Source: Pseudomonadota bacterium (GTDB lineage: Bacteria > Pseudomonadota > Alphaproteobacteria > Reyranellales > Reyranellaceae). From it: a stretch of 64,000 nt of DNA. Of the stretch, positions 44,669 to 53,114 are shown piece after piece (the first letter of the stretch is position 1; each line of letters starts with the position of its first letter). The notes below the pieces were generated by a model. It had not been told where the DNA came from, made no database searches, and worked only from the letters and a program-made list of their open reading frames with translations. The stretch covers positions 1 to 64,000 of the forward strand of contig JAFEFH010000002.1 in the NCBI GenBank assembly GCA_018240695.1, given 5' to 3'. The translations under genes and the position numbers were made by a program.

Positions 44669-45598
44669 ATGTCTTCAAATCAGTCCTTCTTCGATCCTCG
44701 CCTCGTCGGCATTGACGGGGCTGCCTTCCTGGACCCGGCAAAGCTGGAAGAAGCACTTTTGCGCCTGATACCGCGGGCCCACATCTCGAAAGGCCACTTC
44801 ACCTACCCCAGCCGAGCCGAACTCCGCGACCTCGTCTGGAACCATATGGACCAAAACCACAGGCCATTTATCCATCGAACCTACGGGGAAGCCGCGCGCC
44901 TGTTCATAGATCCTCATGCCAGCTTTTCGTTGACCCGTTACGGCCGGTGGCCAATCGCGATTCCCGTGTTCGACGGATATTTTCGCGAGAACGGCTTCTA
45001 TCAGGTGATGGTGCTGTTCGGCCTGCTGGTTGTCGTCAACATAATCGAATGCAACAAGGGGGACGACGGCACGAGAATGGACGTCAGTTGGGTGGTGGCA
45101 TCGCATCGCTGGATGCGCTTTCTCCATCCCATGCTCAGCCGGAAATTTCAGCGGCTTAACGATGTTCAGAATCGCGAGGATGACCCGATACGGGATCGAC
45201 GGGTGGCGCTGCGTGCCGCCAACTATCGATTTGCCACCGACGCGCCGGATTTCCTCAATTCGAATGCCATCGGCAACAATGTCGAGTTTCCTGCATTCGC
45301 CGGGAAGCATTCGATTTCAATCAAGGACCTCCCCGAAGCGGTGCTTCATCGGACAGAGGTCGGTGATCGTGCCTATATTCTGCGACGTTCGGGACAGCAA
45401 CTCGAAGTGTGGCCCGGTACCTGCCCGCACGAGGGAGCTATGCTCGGGGCCGGCGACGTCGTGGGCAAGCTTGTGCGATGCCCCTGGCACGGTCTGGAGT
45501 TCGGGCCGCGACGTTTCGGTCCGGGTGCCGGCAAAGCCACGCTGTGCGGCGCTCTTTTGGAATTCAGTGGAGACGCCCTGACCATCGGGCCGGTATAG
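44669..45598 (+). CDS. Rieske iron-sulfur protein with N-terminal oxygenase-like domain
   Basis: This 309-residue protein has a C-terminal Rieske [2Fe-2S] domain: C252-P-H254 and C271-P-W-H274 with the usual spacing. The N-terminal part (1-210) has N58-x2-D61-x2-H64-x4-H69, the mononuclear-iron motif of Rieske oxygenases, and WVVASHRWMRFLHP, which resembles an SRPBCC-type barrel. The domain order is the reverse of normal ring-hydroxylating oxygenases. Together with the PhyH-like neighbour it suggests two oxidation steps on one glycan or lipid product. ATG 44669 is clear. Confidence 0.78.
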   Translation: MSSNQSFFDPRLVGIDGAAFLDPAKLEEALLRLIPRAHISKGHFTYPSRAELRDLVWNHMDQNHRPFIHRTYGEAARLFIDPHASFSLTRYGRWPIAIPVFDGYFRENGFYQVMVLFGLLVVVNIIECNKGDDGTRMDVSWVVASHRWMRFLHPMLSRKFQRLNDVQNREDDPIRDRRVALRAANYRFATDAPDFLNSNAIGNNVEFPAFAGKHSISIKDLPEAVLHRTEVGDRAYILRRSGQQLEVWPGTCPHEGAMLGAGDVVGKLVRCPWHGLEFGPRRFGPGAGKATLCGALLEFSGDALTIGPV

Positions 45599-45625
45599 GA
45601 CAGCGAAGCCGGAAATCAATCACGG

Positions 45626-46192
45626 ATGCATGACCTTCTGCTCTATTTTTGCGTGGTCGCGATCAGCAGTGCCGTCTTCCTGCCGCTGCACATCGTTCTC
45701 AGCCGCGCACGGCGCGGCGGGCCGCTCGTGACGGCGCTGGGCGTGAGCATCGCACTATCGGCGGTGGCGGGAGGTGCTTTCGGCGCGTTCGTCATCGGGG
45801 GGAGTTTTTCTTCATCCCCGGTCCTGTTGGTGGCCAGTGTAGGAGGGGCTCTCACTTTTGCGGGCTTCGCAGGAGTTTATGCCCTGATCCTGCCGATCAG
45901 CGTCGATCGTTCGTTGTCCGCTCACATCGTCAGCTTGCTTTATGCCTCGCCCGGCGGGCGGATCAGGGAAGCAGAGCTGTTTCGCCTTTACACGCACAGT
46001 GCGATTCTGGGCAAAAGGCTGCGCGAGTGCGAGCAGTCGCGCATTCTCGAGAAGCAGGGCGATGAGTTGGTTGTCACGGCCAAGGGGCGCCGTATCGCAT
46101 CGATCTATTTCACGCTCGACCGCTTAATGCATACCGGCGCGATGATCGCACCCGCCGGCGAGCGGTCTCCATCCCCCTCCAACAAAGCGTAG
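45626..46192 (+). CDS. Small membrane protein with C-terminal winged-helix-like domain (first of three)
   Basis: This 188-residue protein has three or four hydrophobic helices (1-100) and then a cytosolic domain of about 80 residues: LYASPGGRIREAELFRLYTHSAILGKRLRECEQSRILEKQGDEL (split by eye into helix-helix-wing), ending KGRRIASIY. Two further proteins with this layout are encoded at 53848 and 54345. All three lie next to a UPF0104-like transporter gene (46211 or 54842). The winged-helix-like domain might sense lipid-linked sugar or bind nucleic acid. No annotated family is recognised. Confidence 0.65.
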   Translation: MHDLLLYFCVVAISSAVFLPLHIVLSRARRGGPLVTALGVSIALSAVAGGAFGAFVIGGSFSSSPVLLVASVGGALTFAGFAGVYALILPISVDRSLSAHIVSLLYASPGGRIREAELFRLYTHSAILGKRLRECEQSRILEKQGDELVVTAKGRRIASIYFTLDRLMHTGAMIAPAGERSPSPSNKA

Positions 46193-46210
46193 CCGGGAAG
46201 AGGGCGGGCA

Positions 46211-47188
46211 GTGTCATCGACTATCTTGCGATTGGCGGCCGGCCTGCTGTTGCTTGGCGGGCTATTCTATTTCGGATTAATCGATCTTGGCGTGTTACGG
46301 ACTGCGCTGCACTATCCAGCGACCCTGGCGTTCGCCACGTTTGTTTCGCTCCTGGCAATTCCGACGGCCGCATTTCGCTGGCAGCTGCTGCTACGTTCGC
46401 AGGCACTGAATCTTCGCCTCGTCGATACCGTTCGGATTGCCGCCATCTCCACATTCTTCGGCACGTTTCTGCCGGGGGCAGTGGGAGGAGACATCATCAG
46501 GATCGTCTACATTCATCGAGCGTCGTTCGGGCGCCGGACCGGTGCCTATATGTCGATCCTGGTCGACCGGTTGATAGGCTTCGCCGCGTTGATGATCTAC
46601 GGCATCGTGGTCACGCTGTGCCGGCCATCCGGCGGTTACCACTCGCTCGAGTACGCCTTGCTGCTGTTCGCCTCCGGATTTGTGACGAGCATCGCGATCG
46701 TACTGGTGCTTGGCGACCGGGCTTTACGAATTATCAACGCGCTGTTTACGGGGCGCTGGCACAAGATCGCCGAAATGATCGAGCGGGTGGCCCTGGCGCT
46801 CCGCCAATATCGGCTCGCCTGGCCCGCGCTGGCTTATTCCCTCGGTGTCTCCATTCTGGTGTCGGGAATGCAGATCGGGGCGATCGTGATCATCGCCGTC
46901 TTCATGAATTTCGGTGGCCTGAGCACTGCGGACTACACCATCGCCGCAGCCTATGGTCTAATGGTGAATAACGTCCCGCTCACGCCCGGCGGATTGGGGG
47001 TGGGCGAAAGCGCTTTTGCATCGCTCTGCGTCGCATTGGGTGGGGTAGCCAGCGTCCCGTACGGCACGATATTCCTGCTCTTCCGGTGCGTGCTGATGAT
47101 ATCGGTGCTTCCCGGTCTGCTGGTCTATCTCATCTATCCTGATCGAGCTCGCCTTCTGGAGAAGGTCGATACGGTCGGCAGGGATTGA
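46211..47188 (+). CDS. Lysylphosphatidylglycerol synthase TM-like (UPF0104/AglD-type) membrane protein
   Basis: This 325-residue protein has about 8 hydrophobic helices and the family motifs AFRWQLLLR, FFGTFLPGAVGGDIIR, DRLIGFAAL and NNVPLTPGGLGVGE. Such proteins are proposed flippases or acceptors for lipid-linked sugars in glycan assembly. GTG 46211 is the start. It follows the small winged-helix membrane protein by 18 bases. A second copy at 54842 has the same motif set, so the island encodes two such transporters. Confidence 0.82.
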   Translation: MSSTILRLAAGLLLLGGLFYFGLIDLGVLRTALHYPATLAFATFVSLLAIPTAAFRWQLLLRSQALNLRLVDTVRIAAISTFFGTFLPGAVGGDIIRIVYIHRASFGRRTGAYMSILVDRLIGFAALMIYGIVVTLCRPSGGYHSLEYALLLFASGFVTSIAIVLVLGDRALRIINALFTGRWHKIAEMIERVALALRQYRLAWPALAYSLGVSILVSGMQIGAIVIIAVFMNFGGLSTADYTIAAAYGLMVNNVPLTPGGLGVGESAFASLCVALGGVASVPYGTIFLLFRCVLMISVLPGLLVYLIYPDRARLLEKVDTVGRD

Positions 47189-47307
47189 AGGCGTCCCTTT
47201 TCCCGAAATAGTGGTAAATTGATTGCGGTCGGCAGTGTCCCATTCTCGGCCGGGTTCGGGAGGCGGTCATTCTTCGACAAGGCGAGGCGATCCAGCGCAA
47301 GGACGAA

Positions 47308-48780
47308 ATGCAGAATATTGCCGACCAGATCCGCGAGCGTCTCGGCTCCGACCAGCCGCTGGTTTTTGTCTCTGGAAACTTCAACATTCTTCATCCAGGT
47401 CACTTGCGCCTGCTGCGCTTTGCCGCCGAAGCGGGAGGCGCGCTCGTGGTTGGCGTCAACTCCGACGACACGATCGGCGTGACGATGCCCCAAGTAGACC
47501 GGCTGCAGGGTGTGCAGGCGATCAGCGCCGTGGTCGAGGCGGTGGCGCTCACCGAACCACCCGAGCGGTTCGTGGCGCGCCTGAAGCCGGAAATCGTGAT
47601 CAAGGGCAAGGAATACGCCGATCGCTTCAATGCCGAGCAAGGCATCGTCGACAGTTATGGCGGCCGGCTGATGTTCAGTTCGGGTGAGGTTCGCTTTGCC
47701 TCCAAATTGCTGCTCGAGCGGGAATATTCGGAGACGCAGTTCTCCGTCATTCGCAAACCAACGGACTATCCGACCCGCAATGGCTTTCGCATCGCCGACC
47801 TCGAGCGCATTCCGCCGCAGTTCGCAAACCTGAATGTCGTGGTCGTCGGCGACTTGATCGTCGACGAATATATCAGCTGCGATCCAATCGGCATGTCACA
47901 AGAAGATCCGACGATTGTCGTGACGCCGATCGAAAGCAGGCTATTCGTCGGAGGGGCAGGGATCGTGGCTGCCCATGCTCGAGGTCTTGGGGCCAAGGCG
48001 CGCTACATCGCCGTCTCGGGCGAAGACGCTAGCGCGAAATTCGCGCGTGACGAGCTGGAGGCCAACGGCGTGGACATCTCTCTCTTCGTCGATCCGGCGC
48101 GACCGACGACCTTGAAGCAGCGGTATCGGGCGAGCGGCAAGACGCTCCTCAGGGTTAATCACCTGCGTCAGCACGCCATCGAGGCCGATCAACAAAGCCG
48201 AATCTATGATGCGGTGGACGCCGCCCTGGGCGATGCGGATATCCTTCTGTTTGCCGATTACAACTACGGTTGTCTGCCCCAGCCGCTGGTCGATGCGCTC
48301 GCGAAGCGGGCAAAGTCGCGGGGCGTCATGATGGCGGCCGACAGTCAGGCATCGTCGCAAATTTCCGACATCTCCCGCTTCAAGGACATGGCGCTGATCA
48401 CGCCGACAGAACGCGAAGCGCGGCTGGCATTGCGGGATCATGAGGCCGGTCTCGTCGTGCTGGCTGATCGGTTGCAGCGTGCGGCGGAGGCGACAAACGT
48501 CGTCGTCACTCTTGGTGCCGAAGGTCTGCTGATCCACGCGCCTGACCAGGGGGCTTACCGGACAGAACGGCTTCCCGCCTTCAACACTGTTCCCAAGGAT
48601 GTGGCAGGCGCGGGCGACAGCTTCTTCATTTGCACGGCTATGGCGCTGAGGCTGGGTGTCGATATCTGGACAGCGGCCTATCTGGGATCGCTCGCGGCGG
48701 CGTGCCAGGTCTCACGTGTCGGCAACATGCCGCTCAGTGCGGCCGAGCTGATGACCGAGATCGGCTATCCCGCACCCTGA
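47308..48780 (+). CDS. HldE-like fusion with inverted order: nucleotidyltransferase then PfkB kinase
   Basis: This 490-residue protein has two domains. Residues 1-160 are a cytidylyltransferase-like domain with GNFNILH29-PGH32 (HxGH). Residues about 170-490 are a PfkB/ribokinase domain with VVVGDLIVDEYISCDPIG, GGAGIVAAHA and the catalytic VAGAGDSFF (G434-A-G-D437). Bacterial HldE has the same two activities (heptose-7-P kinase and heptose-1-P adenylyltransferase) in the opposite order. ATG 47308 has AAGGA upstream. It should act on a heptose or related sugar phosphate. The next gene encodes a second nucleotidyltransferase. Confidence 0.82.
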   Translation: MQNIADQIRERLGSDQPLVFVSGNFNILHPGHLRLLRFAAEAGGALVVGVNSDDTIGVTMPQVDRLQGVQAISAVVEAVALTEPPERFVARLKPEIVIKGKEYADRFNAEQGIVDSYGGRLMFSSGEVRFASKLLLEREYSETQFSVIRKPTDYPTRNGFRIADLERIPPQFANLNVVVVGDLIVDEYISCDPIGMSQEDPTIVVTPIESRLFVGGAGIVAAHARGLGAKARYIAVSGEDASAKFARDELEANGVDISLFVDPARPTTLKQRYRASGKTLLRVNHLRQHAIEADQQSRIYDAVDAALGDADILLFADYNYGCLPQPLVDALAKRAKSRGVMMAADSQASSQISDISRFKDMALITPTEREARLALRDHEAGLVVLADRLQRAAEATNVVVTLGAEGLLIHAPDQGAYRTERLPAFNTVPKDVAGAGDSFFICTAMALRLGVDIWTAAYLGSLAAACQVSRVGNMPLSAAELMTEIGYPAP

Positions 48781-48796
48781 TCGTTGGCGGCATCGC

Positions 48797-49507
48797 ATGC
48801 GGGCACTTCTTTTGGCGGCTGGACTGGGAACGCGGCTTCGTCCACTTACGGACCGGGTTCCCAAATGTCTGGTGCCGATCCACGACAGGCCTTTGCTGTC
48901 GTACTGGCTGGACGCGCTGCTGAGGGACGCACGCATCGATCGCGTTCTGATCAATACGCACTATTTGCACGAGCAAGTTGAGGCCTTCGTGGTGCAGTCG
49001 CGCTGGCGCGATCGTGTCGACCTCGTGCACGAGACTGAACTACTGGGCACCGGCGGGACGATCTTGGCGAACCGAAGCTACTTTGGCGAAGGTCCCTTGT
49101 TCGTGGCTCATGCCGACAACCTGACCGACGCGTCGCTCGGGACGCTGTTCGATGCGCATTTTGCGGCTCCCGCCGATGTCCTGGCGACGCTGCTTGCCTT
49201 TCGCACGAAAAGCCCCACCACATGCGGTATTCTCGAGCTCGATGATGCGCGCCGCATTGTGGGTTTCCACGAGAAGGTGGCGAACCCACCCGGGAATCTG
49301 GCCAGTGGCGCCGTCTACGTGTTCGCGCCAGAAGTGCTAAAGCTGATCGAGGCGAGAGGCCATCGCTTCGTCGATCTGTCGACGGAGATCATGCCGGGCC
49401 TGCTGGGCCGGATGATCGCGATCGAACATGCCGGCTTCTTCATGGACATTGGAACGCCCGAGGCTCTTGAGCAAGCGCGGCGTGCGTTCCGCGCCCCATC
49501 TGGATAA
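48797..49507 (+). CDS. NTP_transferase-family nucleotidyltransferase (HddC-like)
   Basis: This 236-residue nucleotide-sugar pyrophosphorylase has LAAGLGTRLRPLTD with the KCLVPI loop, then TELLGTGGTIL, VAHADNLTD and GFHEKVANPP. The length fits the HddC/mannose-1-phosphate guanylyltransferase-like group with no extra LbH domain. The likely product is GDP- or CDP-linked sugar. In combination with GmhA and the HddA-like kinase it suggests GDP-D-glycero-D-manno-heptose. It follows the HldE-like gene by 16 bases. Confidence 0.83.
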   Translation: MRALLLAAGLGTRLRPLTDRVPKCLVPIHDRPLLSYWLDALLRDARIDRVLINTHYLHEQVEAFVVQSRWRDRVDLVHETELLGTGGTILANRSYFGEGPLFVAHADNLTDASLGTLFDAHFAAPADVLATLLAFRTKSPTTCGILELDDARRIVGFHEKVANPPGNLASGAVYVFAPEVLKLIEARGHRFVDLSTEIMPGLLGRMIAIEHAGFFMDIGTPEALEQARRAFRAPSG

Positions 49508-49539
49508 GCCCTCTCGATCAGCCTATAATTCGACGTAAC

Positions 49540-51561
49540 ATGGAGCGAAAGAAGAGAATCTATCTGGCAGACCTGACCCACAAGGGATTGGTGCTGTCGT
49601 CGAACGTCTTCCCGCTCTCCATCGGGCTGATCGGGGGGTACTTGCTCGAGCAACGGCCCGGCCAGGCCGATGTCCAGCTGTTTAAGTATCCTGAGGATTT
49701 CAGTGCTGCACTCGAAAAGCAGGTGCCCGATATCGTTGGGTTCGCCAACTATTCGTGGAATTTCCATCTCGAGTATCAGTACGCCAAGCTAATCAAGAAG
49801 CTATGGCCCAAGACTGTCGTCGTGTTCGGCGGGCCGAATTACGGCTTGGAAGCCGAAGAGGTCGCGGAATTCTGGAAGCACTATCCCGAGATCGATTTCA
49901 ACATCGTGCGCGAAGGCGAGAGGGCGTTTGTCGACCTTTTCGACTCGCTGACCGAAGCTGGCTTCGATGCAGAGGCACTCCGGCGTAGCCTGCGGCCATT
50001 GCCCAACTGCCACTATCAGGTCGATGGTGAACTGGTGTGCGGCCCCGATCTGCCGCGGCTAGACTTGGAGACGCTGCCTTCACCCTATCTCATGGGATTG
50101 ATGGACAAGTTCTTCGACGAGAACCTGATCCCGATGATCCACACGACGCGCGGTTGCCCGTTCAAGTGTGCGTTCTGCACCGAGGGCGCCGCTTACTACA
50201 ATATCGTCGAACAGCGGATGAACTCCTTCGAGGAGGAATTGCACTACATCGCGAGCCGGGTGCGCGGTCCGCGTGATCTGTTCATCAGCGATGCCAACTT
50301 CGGCATGTTCAAGCCGGATATCGAGAAGGCACGGATCCTGGCGGACTGCCAGAAGCGCTACAATTTCCCGAAATACATCCACGTGTCGACCGGTAAGAAC
50401 CAGAAGGAGAGGGTGATCGAGATCGCGCAGATGCTCGACGGCGCGCTCAATATGGCCGCGTCTCTGCAGTCGACCGATCCAACCGTGCTGGCGAACGTGG
50501 AGCGCTCGAATATCTCACTGGAGAAGTTGAGCGACGTCGGCCTGAAGGCCAACAAGGTGGACACCGGAACGTACAGCGAGTTGATCCTCGGTCTGCCCGG
50601 GGACAGCCTTGCCGCTCATCGCCAGTCCTTGCGGGATACAGTAGAGGCGAATTTCGACAATATTCGCATGTATCAGCTGATCATGTTGCCGCAGACAAAG
50701 TTGAATACACCGGACATGAGGCGCAGGTTCGCGATGGCCTCCAAGCACCGCATCATGCCGCGGTCCTTCGGCCGATATTCGTTGGCGGGGCACGATTTCA
50801 TCGCCATCGAGTCCGAGGAAATTCTGATCGAGCATTCGACTTTGTCGTTCGCCGATTATACCGCCTGCCGCGAGATGGATTTGACGGTCGAGATCCTGCA
50901 CAACGGCAAGGTCTATGCCGAGGTCCAGGGGCTGTGCCGCTCTCTCGCGCTGTCGTGGTTCGACTTCATCATGCGCTTCTATGATAAGCGCCGGCTGTAC
51001 ACGCCGGGCATCACGGCGATGTACGACGAATTCTCCAAAGGTATGTCGGCGCGCCTCTGGGATGACCGGCAGTCCCTCGAACGCGCGGTGGTCGAGAATT
51101 TCGACGAGGTGCAGAACAACGAGCGCGGCACGAACGAGATGTCGATGGGCAAGGCAACCGCCTTCTTCGACCTATTCCGCGAGATCAACGACATCCTCTT
51201 TGCCGAGATGAAATCCTGGCTGGCGAAGCTTGGCCGGCTCGATGCCATGACGGAACAATATATCGACGAACTCTGCCGCTTCAGCTGCATGCGCAAAGCC
51301 GACCTGACGAACTATGAAGCCGTACTAAGGGATGCGTTCCACTTCGATATGAAGGCGCAGGAGCGCGCCGACTTCTCCGCATCGGCCGGCGAGACGAGGC
51401 TTGGCTCGGAGCAGACCTTCGTCGTGGCCCACACGCCTAGTCAGCGAGAGACGCTGTCTGCCTATACCAAGGAGTTCGGGAGCAGCCACGACGGCTTGGG
51501 CAAGATGCTGATGCGTTACCCGCACGTCCATCGCATGTTCCGCCGGGCCGAGGCGGCCTGA
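49540..51561 (+). CDS. B12-binding-domain-type radical SAM protein
   Basis: This 673-residue protein has a Rossmann-like N-terminal domain (about 1-140) of the B12-binding type, but the canonical DxHxxG histidine is not obvious. A radical SAM domain follows with C206-x3-C210-x2-C213 (TTRGCPFKCAFC) and later GTYSELILGLPGDS. The C-terminal 250 residues are mostly helical and unnamed. Such enzymes perform C-methylation or other radical rearrangements of inert carbons, including on sugars and lipids. The neighbours are sugar-nucleotide genes, so a sugar substrate is likely but not shown. Confidence 0.82.
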   Translation: MERKKRIYLADLTHKGLVLSSNVFPLSIGLIGGYLLEQRPGQADVQLFKYPEDFSAALEKQVPDIVGFANYSWNFHLEYQYAKLIKKLWPKTVVVFGGPNYGLEAEEVAEFWKHYPEIDFNIVREGERAFVDLFDSLTEAGFDAEALRRSLRPLPNCHYQVDGELVCGPDLPRLDLETLPSPYLMGLMDKFFDENLIPMIHTTRGCPFKCAFCTEGAAYYNIVEQRMNSFEEELHYIASRVRGPRDLFISDANFGMFKPDIEKARILADCQKRYNFPKYIHVSTGKNQKERVIEIAQMLDGALNMAASLQSTDPTVLANVERSNISLEKLSDVGLKANKVDTGTYSELILGLPGDSLAAHRQSLRDTVEANFDNIRMYQLIMLPQTKLNTPDMRRRFAMASKHRIMPRSFGRYSLAGHDFIAIESEEILIEHSTLSFADYTACREMDLTVEILHNGKVYAEVQGLCRSLALSWFDFIMRFYDKRRLYTPGITAMYDEFSKGMSARLWDDRQSLERAVVENFDEVQNNERGTNEMSMGKATAFFDLFREINDILFAEMKSWLAKLGRLDAMTEQYIDELCRFSCMRKADLTNYEAVLRDAFHFDMKAQERADFSASAGETRLGSEQTFVVAHTPSQRETLSAYTKEFGSSHDGLGKMLMRYPHVHRMFRRAEAA

Positions 51562-51566
51562 CGTTT

Positions 51567-52280
51567 GTGACGGCGCGCCGGATCGTCATCACCGGGGGCA
51601 CCGCGGGTATCGGACTTGCGACGGCACACCGCCTGCGCGCGGCCGGACACGGCGTCTTCATTTGCGGGCGCGATCCGTCTCGGCTTGAAAAGGCGATCGA
51701 GGAACTTGGACGGCAGGCGGGCACGGCGCCGGTGGGAGGCGCGCTTTGCGACGTGCGCGAACTCTCCCAAGTGCGGGAGATGATTGGAGTGGCCTCGCGC
51801 CAAATGGGTGGTTTGGACGGGCTTGTCAACAATGCCGGCTCGGCCTTCATCACGGAGTTTGGCGATATCACGCCGTCGATGTGGAGCGACATTATCGCGA
51901 CCAACCTGACCGGCGTCTTCAACTGCTGCCATGCGGCGCTGGACGCCTTGAAGAAATCGGGAAAGCAAGGCGCCGCAGACATTGTGAACGTCGGCAGCCG
52001 GTCTGGGCGCTACGCCTTCCGTGGAGGCGTCGGATATAATACCACGAAGTTCGGGCTTCAGGGGCTGACGGAAGCGATGTTCCTTGATCTCAGTCGCTTC
52101 AATATCCGCGTGGGCCTAGTTGCGCCCGGAACGGTGTCGACCGGTCTCGGCGGAACGGCTCCCGCGGATTGGCACCTGCGGCCGGAAGATGTGGCCGAAG
52201 CGGTTGCCGCCATGATCGGTGCGCGAGACGGCGCGGCCCTGAATTGGGTTGAATTGCGCCCGGCGCGGCCGCCGTTATGA
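51567..52280 (+). CDS. Short-chain dehydrogenase/reductase
   Basis: This 237-residue classical SDR has TGGTAGIG (cofactor), NNAGSAF, and the catalytic S-R-S... with Y-N-T-T-K (YNTTK). The start is GTG 51567, 5 bases after the radical SAM stop. Its substrate may be the product of the radical SAM enzyme. It overlaps the next SDR gene by 4 bases. Confidence 0.87.
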   Translation: MTARRIVITGGTAGIGLATAHRLRAAGHGVFICGRDPSRLEKAIEELGRQAGTAPVGGALCDVRELSQVREMIGVASRQMGGLDGLVNNAGSAFITEFGDITPSMWSDIIATNLTGVFNCCHAALDALKKSGKQGAADIVNVGSRSGRYAFRGGVGYNTTKFGLQGLTEAMFLDLSRFNIRVGLVAPGTVSTGLGGTAPADWHLRPEDVAEAVAAMIGARDGAALNWVELRPARPPL

Positions 52281-53086
52281 TGTCGAGATTCGACCTCCAC
52301 GGCCGCAAGGCCGTGGTCACCGGCGGCGCCCAGGGTATCGGCGCGGGCATCGTACGCGGGTTGGCGGAAGCGGGCGCAACGGTGACGATCGTCGACCGGC
52401 AATCCGACAAGGCGCGGGCGCTTGCGGAAGCATCCGGCCCGGGGCTGGTCGTGGTGACGGCCGACATCGGATCGGCGGAAGGATGCCGGCAAGCGATCAG
52501 CCAGGCGCGCGATGCGATGGGCGGGCTCGACATTCTCGTGAACAACGCGGCCCCTGCTCGGAACAGGGAGATGATCGGTCGGATTGCCGATGTCGACTGG
52601 GCCGATCACGAATCGATCGTACTCCACGCTGCGGCAGCCATAGCTGAGTCGGCGTTGGATGATCTGGTCGCTTCGGGGCACGGTGCGATCGTGAACGTTT
52701 CATCGATTCTTGCCACGTCGATTGGCGCCGACCAGAGTTCGCTCGCGTACCATGTATCTAAGGCCGGCCTCAACCAATTCACCCGTTGGCTCGCCGTGCG
52801 CTGTGGCGCGTCAGGCGTGCGCGTGAACGCGGTTGCGCCAGGTCTTGTCGATCGCGACGTCGGTCACAAGCTTACAGCTAATCCGGTAAACAAGAAGATC
52901 GTCGATTCTGTCGTCCCTCTGCGGCGAGCCGGGACTGCCCGCGACATTGCCGATGCCGTGATCTTTTTGGCATCGGACGCCGCGGCCTATGTCACAGGCC
53001 AGGTTCTGACCATCGATGGCGGTCTTGGCATCAACGAGGTGTTTGGCGCTTCGTTACGTGCGTACACGGCCGCCGGCGAGCGGTAG
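52277..53086 (+). CDS. Short-chain dehydrogenase/reductase
   Basis: This 269-residue SDR (or 268 if it starts at the second ATG, 52280) has TGGAQGIG, NNAAPARN, the catalytic Ser in VSSILA, and Y-H-V-S-K (YHVSK). The C-terminus VTGQVLTIDGGLG is typical of the 3-oxoacyl reductase-like group. It is coupled to the previous SDR through overlapping ATGA. Two reductases in tandem suggest two reduction or oxidation steps on one intermediate. It converges on the GT2 gene at 53093. Confidence 0.88.
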   Translation: MMSRFDLHGRKAVVTGGAQGIGAGIVRGLAEAGATVTIVDRQSDKARALAEASGPGLVVVTADIGSAEGCRQAISQARDAMGGLDILVNNAAPARNREMIGRIADVDWADHESIVLHAAAAIAESALDDLVASGHGAIVNVSSILATSIGADQSSLAYHVSKAGLNQFTRWLAVRCGASGVRVNAVAPGLVDRDVGHKLTANPVNKKIVDSVVPLRRAGTARDIADAVIFLASDAAAYVTGQVLTIDGGLGINEVFGASLRAYTAAGER

Positions 53087-53087
53087 C

Positions 53088-53114
53088 CTTCGTCAGGACA
53101 GGCGGCTGACGAAG
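53088..53114. other. 9-bp inverted repeat between convergent SDR and GT2 genes
   Basis: CTTCGTCAG (53088-53096) and CTGACGAAG (53106-53114) are exact reverse complements with a 9-base loop. The hairpin begins 2 bases past the SDR stop and covers the last codons of the minus-strand GT2 gene. It has no T tract. A terminator role is possible but weak. Confidence 0.35.
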
